Shown here in pieces: positions 44,104-52,720 of a stretch of 64,000 nucleotides of DNA (positions within the stretch are counted from its first letter, which is position 1; each line of letters begins with the position of its first letter). The notes below the pieces were generated by a model. It made no database searches, was not told where the DNA came from, and worked only from the letters and a program-made list of their open reading frames with translations. The position numbers were made by a program, and so were the translations under genes. The DNA comes from Tenuibacillus multivorans (GTDB lineage: Bacteria; Bacillota; Bacilli; Bacillales; Alkalibacillaceae): contig NZ_FNIG01000001.1 in NCBI RefSeq assembly GCF_900103915.1, positions 458,000 to 521,999 of the forward strand, in the 5' to 3' direction.

Positions 44104-44154
44104 TGAAAACTATAATTTTTACATATTTAAATGTGTTTTTAATTATAGTTTTCA
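44104..44154 (+). promoter_or_regulatory. 14-bp inverted repeat in the S-layer mRNA leader
   Basis: TGAAAACTATAATT (44104-44117) and AATTATAGTTTTCA (44141-44154) are perfect complements around a 23-base loop, ending about 22 bases before the ribosome site GGAGG. Likely an mRNA 5' stabilising hairpin or regulatory stem; 43712..44103 otherwise holds only AT-rich leader and the promoter. Confidence 0.6.
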
Positions 44155-44191
44155 AATATATAAATTTATAGTTTCAAGGAGGAAATGATTA

Positions 44192-47188
44192 ATGGCTAAT
44201 CTACGTAAGAATAGTCGTAAAGTATTTGCGACATCCGTATCAGCTGCTATGGTAGCTTCTGCAGTTGCTCCTGCAGCAGTATCAGCTGACACACAAGACT
44301 TCTCAGACCTTTCATCTAGTGATTACTACTATGACCAAATCATGGCTATGGTAGACGCTGGAGTACTTAACGGTATGGGTAACGGCGAATTCCAACCAGA
44401 AGGATCTGTTACTCGTGGTCAAGCAGCTCAAGTAATGATGGGTATGCTAGACTTAGAAGCTAGCGAAGACACTGAGCTTCCTTTCAGTGATGTACCAGAA
44501 GATGAATGGTACACTGAAGCAGTAAAAGCAGTATACGAAGCAGAAGTTATGGTTGGTGAGGACGATGAATTCCGTCCTGAAGACAACATGACTCGTGCTG
44601 AACTAGCACAATTAATCTATGCTGCATATGACGTTGAAGATGCTGAAGACACTGAGCTTCCATTCGACGACGTTGAAGACACTTGGTATAGTGACGCTCT
44701 TAAAGCTCTATATGCACAAGAGCTAATCGCTGGCCAAGATGAGGATACTTTCGCTCCTCAAGAAAACATGAAACGCGGTGACTTTGCACTATTAACTGCA
44801 AACACTGACTATGCTTTAGGTAGCAAACTTGAAAAGCCTGAAGGTTATGCACCAGAAGTTGAAGATGTAAGTGCGAATAACCTTAAAACTGTTACAGTTG
44901 AATTCACTCAAGACATGAGTGATAACGCTGAAGCAGCTAATCTTGAGAATTACACATTAGAAGATGCAAATGGCGATAAAATCGACCTTGCAGATGTTAA
45001 AGTAGATGGCTCAAAAGCTACTTTAGTCCTTGAAGGAAGCGTTGATCAGCAAGATAATGCAACTTTAACTGTTTCTGCTAAATTAGTAGCAGAAAAGACA
45101 GAAAAAGAATTCCAATTCTCTGATACTGACATTCCAACAGCTGAAGATGCAGAAGTGATTGGTATCCGCACAGTAAAAGTTACATTCAGTGAACCAATTA
45201 CAAATGCTGAAGAAAGTGACTTAGAAGATGGATTTGAACTAACTGATGAAGATGGTTCATCTTATAATGTTGATGATGTTATTCTTCAGAATGGTGGAAA
45301 AGAAGCACGTGTATCATTCTACTCAGACTTCGAAGAAGGCACTTATGAACTTTCAGTTACAAATGATTTAGAGGACTATGCTAGCTATAGCGTAACTCCA
45401 AAAACATTTGAAGTTGATGTTGAACCTGATGAAGAAGCACCTGTATTAGATGACTATAGAAATGCAACTAAATCTCAAATCACTCTAGTCTTTAATGAAG
45501 ATATTGCATTTGAAGATGAAAATGCGTTAGTTGCTTACCACAGTGACTATTATGAGTCAGAAGACTTCGAAGATGAAGAAAAAGAAGTTGTTCAAAATGA
45601 CGACTTAGTTGAAGAATTCTATCATACTAACTCAAGTAACCACGCTTCAAAAGTAGAAATCGACGGTAATGAAGTTACTGTTACTTTCGATAAAGAACAT
45701 GCCCTTCCTAGTGGTTCTGCATATGTTTACGTAGGTGGAGACACAGTTAAAGACCTATGGGATAATGTTCAAGAAGATACAGAAAGAATCACTGCAGGTG
45801 TAGAGCTAGATGAAGAAGCTCCAACTGTAGAAGAAGTTGAACAAAAAGAGGATACGCAAGATCAATTCACTATTGAATTCAACGAAAACCTAAATGAAGA
45901 CTCAGCTGAAGACTTAGATAATTACACGGTCCTTAATAGTGATGATGAAGAAGTTGAATTAGATGATGCTGAATTAAATGGTAAAACAGTAACAATTACT
46001 TTTGAAGACGACCAAATTGGCGAATTTACAGTAGTTACTGAGGATATCGAAGATTCAGCAGGAAATGCTACTGCTAATGCTGAGCATGATTTAACAATGA
46101 AAAATGTAGCACCATTAGATGTTTCAGAGGACTTCGAGGGTAAGTTCTATCAAACTGATGCAGATGGTAATGTAACTATTACCGTTGACTTTAATCGTCA
46201 AATGAATACTGAAGGTAACAATTCAGTTCTTGATTTATCTAAGTACCAAATTGGTGACGTAGTATTAGATGAAATCGATGATGTAAGCATCAAATCAGTT
46301 AATAGCGACCAAGGTGTAGAAATCAATTTTGATGATGAAGACTATGAAGATGCTGTTGAAGAAGCTGAAGGCACAGAAATTGATTTCATAGAAAATGAAG
46401 GTCCTGTTGAAGTAGAAATTAGTAGAGTTGAAGATGCTGACGGTAACCGTTCTGATTTCACAGATACATTTGAAATCAATAATGGATTAACTAATTCAAT
46501 TGGTGCTGAATCTGTGAAAGTTGTTGATAATGATACTATTGAGGTAGAATTTACTGATGGCTTAACTGACTTTGACGGTGATGAGTTTGTTGTTGGGTAT
46601 GAAGGTACTGATGGATTCCAAAAATTAGATTTAAGCAGTGTAACCCAAAACGAACTTAATAAAGTTACTTTCAGATTGGCTGAAGACTTAACTGATGGTC
46701 TAAACGAAGTTGAAGCTCCTGATACTGATATCACATTAGAAGTAAGAACTGTAGATCCTTCAGCAGAAACAGATGTATATAAAGCAGTTGAAACTGAGGA
46801 CACTCACAGTGAATTTGGTACAGGTGTTTTACTTGATGGATCAACAACTGTTGAAGACCACATTGCACCAGAATTAAATACTGATGAAGACGACTATGTC
46901 GCAGACAATGTTGTTACTCTAACATTTACTGAAGACTTAGCTCACAATAACACTTTTGCAGAAACTGACCTAGTGCTTATTGATGAAGATGATAACAAAC
47001 TTGAAGCTGGAACAGATTACGAAGTTGGCACTAGTGATAATACATTAGTAATCACAGTAACTAACGGCTATACTGGTGAGTTAGAAATCTCTGCTGATGG
47101 TGCCGAATATATTTACGATGCATCAAGTGTAGCTAACCCTATTTCTGACTTCGATCTAGAAGTTGATTTAGAAGCAGCTCCTGAATAA
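44192..47188 (+). CDS. Major S-layer protein with SLH domains and Ig-like repeats (expressed copy)
   Basis: 998 residues. Signal peptide about 1-32 (cut after AAVSA), three SLH domains (about 34-205) that bind pyruvylated wall polymer, then a very acidic C-terminal part of consecutive SbsA/Big_5-like Ig-like domains. CAAGGAGG precedes ATG 44192. From residue 227 the gene enters a 19-bp sequence (44869-44887) shared, in the same codon phase, with the silent cassette at 60823. It ends CCT-GAA-TAA and is followed by a structured spacer, a group II intron and a start-less Ig-like exon. I infer that its C-terminus is exchangeable at DNA level and extendable at RNA level. The acidity suggests life in salt. 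Confidence 0.93.
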   Translation: MANLRKNSRKVFATSVSAAMVASAVAPAAVSADTQDFSDLSSSDYYYDQIMAMVDAGVLNGMGNGEFQPEGSVTRGQAAQVMMGMLDLEASEDTELPFSDVPEDEWYTEAVKAVYEAEVMVGEDDEFRPEDNMTRAELAQLIYAAYDVEDAEDTELPFDDVEDTWYSDALKALYAQELIAGQDEDTFAPQENMKRGDFALLTANTDYALGSKLEKPEGYAPEVEDVSANNLKTVTVEFTQDMSDNAEAANLENYTLEDANGDKIDLADVKVDGSKATLVLEGSVDQQDNATLTVSAKLVAEKTEKEFQFSDTDIPTAEDAEVIGIRTVKVTFSEPITNAEESDLEDGFELTDEDGSSYNVDDVILQNGGKEARVSFYSDFEEGTYELSVTNDLEDYASYSVTPKTFEVDVEPDEEAPVLDDYRNATKSQITLVFNEDIAFEDENALVAYHSDYYESEDFEDEEKEVVQNDDLVEEFYHTNSSNHASKVEIDGNEVTVTFDKEHALPSGSAYVYVGGDTVKDLWDNVQEDTERITAGVELDEEAPTVEEVEQKEDTQDQFTIEFNENLNEDSAEDLDNYTVLNSDDEEVELDDAELNGKTVTITFEDDQIGEFTVVTEDIEDSAGNATANAEHDLTMKNVAPLDVSEDFEGKFYQTDADGNVTITVDFNRQMNTEGNNSVLDLSKYQIGDVVLDEIDDVSIKSVNSDQGVEINFDDEDYEDAVEEAEGTEIDFIENEGPVEVEISRVEDADGNRSDFTDTFEINNGLTNSIGAESVKVVDNDTIEVEFTDGLTDFDGDEFVVGYEGTDGFQKLDLSSVTQNELNKVTFRLAEDLTDGLNEVEAPDTDITLEVRTVDPSAETDVYKAVETEDTHSEFGTGVLLDGSTTVEDHIAPELNTDEDDYVADNVVTLTFTEDLAHNNTFAETDLVLIDEDDNKLEAGTDYEVGTSDNTLVITVTNGYTGELEISADGAEYIYDASSVANPISDFDLEVDLEAAPE

Positions 47189-47342
47189 AACTAAACGAAA
47201 CGTTACTTCATAAGTTCACTAAGTGAACGAAAGAAGTGAAGAATACACCTCAAGAATGACACTCAAGAATAGATTAAGAATATTGCTCTTTTCAAGTTGC
47301 TCATTCTTGGGGTATTCTTTAACTATCGTGACCAAAATTTGG
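47189..47342 (+). other. Structured spacer between S-layer stop codon and intron 1
   Basis: Begins in a 38-base block (47181-47218, CTGAATAAAAC to GTTCA) identical to that after the silent cassette (63024-63061). It folds into two hairpins. The first is ACTTC/GAAGT enclosing GTTCA/TGAAC. The second is GAATACACCTCAAGAAT pairing with ATTCTTGGGGTATTC around a loop that differs between the two copies. The second stem plus TTCTTT could be a terminator, or both may belong to an enlarged intron 5' region that hides the stop codon from the spliced product. Confidence 0.6.
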
Positions 47343-48053
47343 GTGTGAACCCCAAACATGGTAACAGCTCATCTTTTTACCATGCGCCTAATCCTCCTGC
47401 ATCCAGTGAGGCTCTAACAAGCCGAAGGGGTGAAGTCAGGTGAAGTCGTACTCAGTGAGAGTCTGAGGCGGGGCTCCTTAAAAGATGGCTATGACTAGTA
47501 AACGAATCCACGTTGATCCAATATGAGCTAATCAATACTATGGTTTGCTAAGCTAGGAGTTTAGTATTGGTCTCTATACTTGAAATCGTATAGTAGGAAA
47601 TAGGGAATTAGAGTTGTTAAACTATTTCTTCTCATACTGAAAAGTGGGAGTCTAAGGTCATCAAAACAAGGGATGGTCATGATGGAACGTTTGAAGTCTT
47701 ATTGGACCGAGATGTGTTAGCATCGACGACGCTAATAAGATGGCAGCGGGTTTGTAGTAGTGACGATTGCTAGCCAATTGAACTTGAGTGGTAACATTCA
47801 AGGAGGATAAAACTAGCAGGAGCGAAGGAACCCAGTCAGTAGGTATCTCTTAATTGATTACTTATTTCCCTATAATGAAATCTAATTATATAGGCTTGCG
47901 AAATAGCGTAAGCCTTTCCTTTCAACCTGTTGGCGAAATTTGTTGGAAAAGAGAATATATTGTCCTATTGACGGCACGCCGTATGCGATGAAAGTCGCTT
48001 GTATGGTGTAGGCTCGAACCGAAAGCCACGAATAAGTGGTATAAGACGAGAAT
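47343..48053 (+). ncRNA. Group II intron 1 (ribozyme, no intron-encoded protein)
   Basis: 711 bases from the GTGTG boundary motif to the 3' end AAT. Domain V is at 47976..48009, the canonical 34 bases with a GAAA tetraloop (GCGATGAAAGTCGC) and paired arms GCCGTAT/GTATGGT; the triad position reads CGC rather than AGC. Domain VI follows (CTCG...CGAG with an unpaired A near its base). A small domain IV hairpin AGGCTTGCG/CGTAAGCCT (47892-47915) holds no reverse-transcriptase ORF. Compared with intron 2, the stem CTTGAGTG/CATTCAAG (47783-47802) has compensating changes. Being ORF-less, it would need the ribozyme alone or a protein supplied in trans. Confidence 0.9.
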
Positions 48054-48611
48054 AGCGTAGACCCTGTTGAAGATACAGCTGTATCAGCAACAGCAGTAGA
48101 TGAAGGACAGACTTTAGATAACTCTACTTTATCTGGTTCATTTGAAGATGGTAATGGTAATCCAGTTGCAGGAACATTAGCATGGACTGATGGTTCACAA
48201 ACAGTAGATTCAACTTCAGATTTTGAGTGGACATTCACTCCAGATGACACTGATGCTTACAATGTTGTTACAGGAACAACTCAAGTTGTTGCAAATGATG
48301 TTACAGCACCGACAGTAAGTTCTGCTTCTGTTACAGGAACATCACTTACTATTACATTCGATGAAGCATTAGCTGGAAGTACTGCGGACGCTGCAGCGTT
48401 TAGTGTTAATTCTACAGATGGATCAACACCTGAAACTGTTAATGTACAAGATGCTAGTGTAAACGGTACAGATGTTACATTAACATTGGATACTGCACCT
48501 ACTGCAGGTTATACAGTTACTGTTGATTACACTGCTACTAGTACAGATGACTTAGAAGATTCTAGTCAAAACGCAGTAGAAAACTTTGCTGAACAAAACG
48601 TTACTAATTAA
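48054..48611 (+). CDS. Start-less 3' exon 1: Ig-like plus SwmB-type surface domains
   Basis: 185 codons open in phase 0 from the first base after the intron to TAA 48611, with no ribosome site or proper start. It begins SVDPVEDTAVSATAVDEGQT, then a repeat domain of the DEGQTL/GSFED type (about 12-80) and a SwmB-like domain (about 85-185, TAPTVSSASVTGTSLTITFD and DLEDSSQN). It is translated only if joined to an upstream reading frame, as expected for an exon spliced to the S-layer gene. Composition matches surface proteins. It ends just before a strong terminator. Confidence 0.75.
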   Translation, partial: SVDPVEDTAVSATAVDEGQTLDNSTLSGSFEDGNGNPVAGTLAWTDGSQTVDSTSDFEWTFTPDDTDAYNVVTGTTQVVANDVTAPTVSSASVTGTSLTITFDEALAGSTADAAAFSVNSTDGSTPETVNVQDASVNGTDVTLTLDTAPTAGYTVTVDYTATSTDDLEDSSQNAVENFAEQNVTN

Positions 48612-48627
48612 AATTAGTGTCTTAATA

Positions 48628-48667
48628 AATACTCAGTCAAGATTTTTTCTTGACTGAGTATTATTTT
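48628..48667 (+). terminator. Strong terminator closing the S-layer-intron-exon unit
   Basis: AATACTCAGTCAAGA (48628-48642) and TCTTGACTGAGTATT (48648-48662), a perfect 15-bp stem, then ATTTTG. Its place shows the transcript is meant to run through the intron and exon. Confidence 0.93.
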
Positions 48668-49033
48668 GTCTCAGATATTATTAAGTGTTGTACTGTCCTT
48701 TCCCCTTCAAAAAGTCCATCTGTAAATAAAGTTATTAATCTACTAATTTTTCTAAAGTTAAAAAGTGAAAATACAGATAAAAAAATAGAAAAAGTTTGTT
48801 GAAGGATAACATTGAAGAGGGTAGAGATAAAAAAGGACATGGCAAAAAAGCCTTTTAAAAGATGAATTCTAAAAGGCAAAGTCATTAGAATCTATTAATG
48901 TATGTTCATTCAAGCAACTCTTTTGTATGTATGGTAAAGATCATTCAGCACAGAAGTTGCTTTTACTTTTATCTTTTCCAAATTTGTAGTTATGATATCC
49001 TTGAGATAAGGGAAACTCAAGGAGTGAATTAAT
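48668..49033. other. Intergenic, no gene recognised
   Basis: A minus-strand frame near 48661-48885 lacks a ribosome site and overlaps the terminator, so it is not called. A direct regulatory signal was not seen. The final bases carry the ribosome site of the next gene. Confidence 0.4.
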
Positions 49034-49387
49034 ATGGGGATCATTTTTCTAGCAATTAGCATACTATCAGTTCTAGTTCTATATATATCAGGATACACAC
49101 TATTATTTTGGGTAGCATTAGTGAATTTAATTCTTCATTTGATTATTGGATTAACAATTCCAAATATCATAGCAATGAATACAATGAAAAAGCATAAAGA
49201 AAGGGTGTATAATCTAGAAAAAATAGGAGCAACAGATACACAGGTTTATAAAGTTATAGACGAAGATGTAGAAATTGCAGACGAAGATCGGAATTCTGTT
49301 CCTAATTGGATATATATATTTGGGATGTTATCTACAAGCATTAGTGTGATTTTACTAATTATAGGACTGTCTAGGTTGAAGTTGTAA
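49034..49387 (+). CDS. Small membrane protein of unknown function
   Basis: 117 residues with three hydrophobic segments (about 2-20, 23-46 and 92-114) and an acidic loop between the last two (VIDEDVEIADEDRNS). CAAGGAGTG precedes ATG 49034. No family recognised. It is a lone gene in the accessory stretch between the two S-layer loci. Confidence 0.6.
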   Translation: MGIIFLAISILSVLVLYISGYTLLFWVALVNLILHLIIGLTIPNIIAMNTMKKHKERVYNLEKIGATDTQVYKVIDEDVEIADEDRNSVPNWIYIFGMLSTSISVILLIIGLSRLKL

Positions 49388-49784
49388 TACATGCACTTTC
49401 CCAAAGCTAACAGCATCTTAATACATTTTATATAAACACTTGTATAATCATTTGACCTAAAATCGTATCAAGCAGTTAGTGTAATTTTTTATAGAGCTTA
49501 AAATACTTAGACATTTACTTCCTTCAGTGAATTTCATCAAATTGTGTCCCATATGAATGATTACATCCTTTTAGAAAGCAAGTTTTATAAAGAATCATCT
49601 AAACAATCCTTTTGATCCACTCCTTATTATGATACTCCAAATTCTTGTAGTTCGTAATCTATCCAATCAAAATAAAACCAAATTCATGACAGTTAAAATA
49701 GCTTTACCTTTATCACTTTAATAACCTCAATCGATAATAGTATCAAAGTAGTGTGAATTAAAAATTATAATATAATACCCTCAT
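49388..49784. other. Intergenic, no gene recognised
   Basis: AT-rich with no open frame that has a ribosome site and no repeat or hairpin of note. Confidence 0.4.
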
Positions 49785-49860
49785 AAACCCTAAACAACCA
49801 TTACGAATATTGAGGGTTGACAAATGTTATTTTGTGGTTTATTATATATTTAAACCCTAA
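49785..49860 (+). promoter_or_regulatory. Promoter of the EVE-like gene flanked by repeated operator words
   Basis: TTGACA (49817) and TATTAT (49840) with a 17-base spacer form a strong sigma-A promoter. The 9-base word AAACCCTAA occurs on each side (49785-49793 and 49852-49860), and an ACCCTCA/TGAGGGT inverted repeat overlaps the -35 side. Such symmetry suggests a repressor that bridges the promoter. Confidence 0.6.
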
Positions 49861-49889
49861 TAATCCCTTAGGGTAAAGGAGGGTATCAA

Positions 49890-50498
49890 ATGAAAGTGTT
49901 TCAAATCAAATCTAAACCACATGGTATTGACAGAGAAAATCAGTTTATTCATGATAAGTTCATTTGTATTGGGTGGCCTGGGATTGGAGATTTAACTTAT
50001 TCAGGTCGTGAAGAAATTAAGGAACAATTACAAAAAAAGTATGGATATGAAGGACAGAAGCTTGGATATTGTTTGGGTGTAGTAAATGCATTTGTTAATA
50101 CAATGACAGAAGGTGATATCGTATTATTATCTTCTAATAAGAACAACCTAGTACACATAGGAATTGTGGGGCCATATCGTTATGAAGATAAATACGACAA
50201 TAATGATGATGGAATGTGCCATCAGAGAGATGTTAATTGGGTAAAAGTTGTTGATCAGAATGATTTAAATTCTAAGATCCAAGAATTGCTTAGAAACCGT
50301 GGAACAGTAACACAATTTAAATATCCTTATGAAATGTCTGAACTTGAACAATTGTTATATGGACAGAAGGAACGTCAAATAAAGGTGAATGTAAAATTAG
50401 AAGAAAAATCTCTTAGAATATTAGAAGAAGCATTGGAATCTGACAATACTGATCACCAAATAAAAGCAGCGATGGCTATATTGCAATACACAAAATAG
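49890..50498 (+). CDS. EVE/PUA-like domain protein (modified-base reader type)
   Basis: 202 residues. The N-terminal 150 residues (KVFQIKSKPHGIDRENQF, then FICIGWPGIGDL, then GIVGPYRYEDKYDNNDDGMC) match the EVE-like domain found at the front of some Mrr-type and other modification-dependent restriction proteins. The C-terminal 50 residues form two helices and carry no nuclease motif, so this is a stand-alone reader. AAAGGAGGG precedes ATG 49890. A possible role is sensing modified DNA of phage, with the promoter's repeated operator words suggesting tight control. It is the last gene before a terminator. Confidence 0.65.
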   Translation: MKVFQIKSKPHGIDRENQFIHDKFICIGWPGIGDLTYSGREEIKEQLQKKYGYEGQKLGYCLGVVNAFVNTMTEGDIVLLSSNKNNLVHIGIVGPYRYEDKYDNNDDGMCHQRDVNWVKVVDQNDLNSKIQELLRNRGTVTQFKYPYEMSELEQLLYGQKERQIKVNVKLEEKSLRILEEALESDNTDHQIKAAMAILQYTK

Positions 50499-50552
50499 TG
50501 GGTAAATTGGAATGACTAATGAATCCTATACAGGTTTTAAATTATATATATT

Positions 50553-50587
50553 AAAACTAAGCTATCACATTGTGGTAGCTTAGTTTT
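50553..50587. terminator. Terminator after the EVE-like gene
   Basis: AAAACTAAGCTATCAC and GTGGTAGCTTAGTTTT pair around ATT with one G-U; runs of A before and T after allow use in both directions. Confidence 0.9.
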
Positions 50588-51003
50588 GTGAGTGTTAGCA
50601 TTTTGCTAGACTATTCTTAATAATGTGTGAGAAATTATCAATGTTTATTAGATAGACATTTGATTGAGCACAAGAGAGTATGGTCTGTTATTATCCGAAT
50701 AAGAAAATTGTTTTGTTTCAAATAATACAGTGGGCTCAATAGTTGCATCAATAGAAACTGATAACCCTATTCCCATTTATTATGTGTAACCTGTCCCATA
50801 ACATAACCAAAAGCTAATAACTGGAAAGCAAGTATTGAACATAAAAACTTCGTGGCTTATTCAATATATACCTAAGTTAACCTTAATCCCTAGGAAGTAA
50901 GGTTAATTTATTTTATAGGAATCTATATACAAGTATACTGATGCACTTGATAAAGGGAGATTCACGAAAATAACAACCCAGTTCTAAAAAAGCAGTATTA
51001 CTC
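50588..51003. other. Intergenic with a second hairpin
   Basis: No gene recognised. TTAACCTTA (50877-50885) and TAAGGTTAA (50898-50906) form a nine-pair stem followed by TTTATTTTAT, a likely terminator-like stem with no gene directly before it. Confidence 0.5.
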
Positions 51004-51744
51004 TTACTCCCATTTTTCATTTAATTCTTGAACTGTTTGATAAAGAATATAAAAAGATGAATGTAAATATTCTAGATCTTCTCCGTATTCTAATGTGTCG
51101 ATGTTTTTTGACGTTCTAAAAAAATCAGATTCTAATATTGTGGTCAAAACTTCTACATGTTTAGCTTCAAGGTGTGGCATGACTGAAAAAAGCTCTAGTA
51201 TTTCGTTCCTTATATTGTAAGAAAATCTATTTAGGTGTTTAGCCCAAGGAATAGGTTTAAATGGAAAGTCATCATGGTTACTAATTCTATAAAAAGGAGA
51301 ATCATTCAAAGGCTCTATTAGACTAAATATGATTTTACAATCATATTCATTTAGATTCCATTTGTCTAAAGATTTTTGTTCTAGAAGAACTTTAGCTATC
51401 GCATGTTTCCTAATGTCTATAGGTTTTTGAGGATCTTTTGCGACATCATTTGAATACTCTATCAATTTTTCTACCAAGTGAAAGAAACTATTAACAATAA
51501 TATCTTTTTTGTGATTAGCGTAAGTATAAATGTGAGTTTTCTCTTGAGATTTAGGAATTTTAGTAACTAATAAGAAAAATATGTATGCAGCTGAAAATGA
51601 AAAACTAAACCTATAAAAAATATCTCCTAACTCAAACGCTAAAGGGAAGAACTCTGGTATATTTGCAAGAAATAATCGATACATAAAAACAAACATAATG
51701 CAACTATAGAATATATACTTTTGATACTTAATTAATTGTTTCAT
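51004..51744 (-). CDS. Two-helix membrane protein with large cytoplasmic domain, unknown
   Basis: 246 residues from ATG 51744 (AAAGGGTG ahead on the minus strand). Two membrane segments near the N-terminus (about 10-27 and 43-60) and a long helical soluble part with several charged helices (for example HAIAKVLLEQKSLDKWNL). No family recognised. Lone gene in the accessory region. Confidence 0.6.
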   Translation of the reverse strand: MKQLIKYQKYIFYSCIMFVFMYRLFLANIPEFFPLAFELGDIFYRFSFSFSAAYIFFLLVTKIPKSQEKTHIYTYANHKKDIIVNSFFHLVEKLIEYSNDVAKDPQKPIDIRKHAIAKVLLEQKSLDKWNLNEYDCKIIFSLIEPLNDSPFYRISNHDDFPFKPIPWAKHLNRFSYNIRNEILELFSVMPHLEAKHVEVLTTILESDFFRTSKNIDTLEYGEDLEYLHSSFYILYQTVQELNEKWE

Positions 51745-51958
51745 ATATATCACCCTTTCAAAGAATAATTGTATCATTCCACGAGAATATTAACTTGTTT
51801 GAGTAACCTATAAAGTGTTGCTCGAAATTATCAGGTAAATTAACGTAACATGTAAAAATAAAATCATAAAAATTATTTATTTACATCTCCTTCCCCACCT
51901 ATTAGTTTAAGTGGTCGATTATAGTTATGAATAATAATATTGGGAAGGAGAAAGTAAC

Positions 51959-52183
51959 ATGCTTTGTGACTATTGCTACAGTGAGAGGTTTGAAGAATTA
52001 TTTCATTCAAATGAATGGGGAGCACTATTTCATCCAGAATGTATCTTCCGAATGATTGAGGAGGATCCTGACGATATGGATGTGCAATTACTTTATTATG
52101 AATGGTTGCAAACATTAAATAATGAAACTGATTGGGGCTGGGGACAGACATATATAACATATGATAGTGCTAAGTTAGATTAA
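51959..52183 (+). CDS. Small acidic protein with N-terminal CxxC
   Basis: 74 residues; MLCDYCYSERF opens with a CxxC pair, followed by a segment with His and Cys (FHPECIFRM, about 24-32) that could complete a zinc site. Acidic C-terminal half. GGGAAGGAG precedes ATG 51959. No family recognised. Confidence 0.6.
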   Translation: MLCDYCYSERFEELFHSNEWGALFHPECIFRMIEEDPDDMDVQLLYYEWLQTLNNETDWGWGQTYITYDSAKLD

Positions 52184-52344
52184 GCTGACAATATGCATTA
52201 TAGTAGTGGTTATATAATAACTCTTATATAAGCCATACCGAAATGAAACAGTGCCTTTACGAAGTGTCCTTTTTTATTATAATTGATAGTGTAAAGTATT
52301 TATTAATAGTCATTTGTTAAACTCCATGAGGCGAGGTGTTTAAT

Positions 52345-52644
52345 ATGCATCATAGTCATAATGAAGAAATGAATAGAGAAGCTCAAGAATTCATTGATGA
52401 ACTCGAGCGACGAAATGCCATTCAACATTTACCTAACAAAGAAAAAGAAATCCTTCGTGCGGTTGAAAGTGTTGATCAATCGATGGCGTTAAAATCTAAG
52501 GATTTGAAAGAATATCTTTTACTTAATAACAAAGAAAGCCCAGTAGAAAGGGTTGCTAAGATGTTTAAGTTGAGTCCAAACGAAGTCCAGGACATATTAA
52601 TATCGGCACAGGAAAAAGTGAATCGCCTATTAGCAAAAAAATAA
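52345..52644 (+). CDS. Helical protein with C-terminal helix-turn-helix-like segment
   Basis: 99 residues from ATG 52345 (GAGGCGAGGTG is its ribosome site; an earlier GTG lies inside that site). It starts MHHSHNEEMNREAQEF; the segment PVERVAKMFKLSPNEVQDIL (about 73-92) has the spacing of a helix-turn-helix like sigma-factor region 4. A regulator of nearby surface genes is possible, but nothing shows it. It is closed by a shared terminator with the convergent DUF3006 gene. Confidence 0.6.
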   Translation: MHHSHNEEMNREAQEFIDELERRNAIQHLPNKEKEILRAVESVDQSMALKSKDLKEYLLLNNKESPVERVAKMFKLSPNEVQDILISAQEKVNRLLAKK

Positions 52645-52675
52645 GTATTAAATTATAATAAACAATCTAATTGTA

Positions 52676-52720
52676 AAAAGACTTGAAGGATTATGCACTA
52701 ACCCTTCTGTCTTTTATTTT
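52676..52720. terminator. Bidirectional terminator
   Basis: AAAAGAC-GAAGG and CCTTC-GTCTTTT pair around a loop; T-run TATTTTTT on the plus strand. It overlaps the last codons of the minus-strand gene. Confidence 0.8.

Noticed and set aside
47882..48250. Minus-strand frame over intron domain V and exon 1
   Set aside because: It crosses the intron-exon junction on the opposite strand and has no start signal; a shadow of the exon.
48661..48885. Minus-strand membrane protein gene
   Set aside because: No ribosome site, overlaps a strong terminator, and composition is that of AT-rich non-coding DNA.
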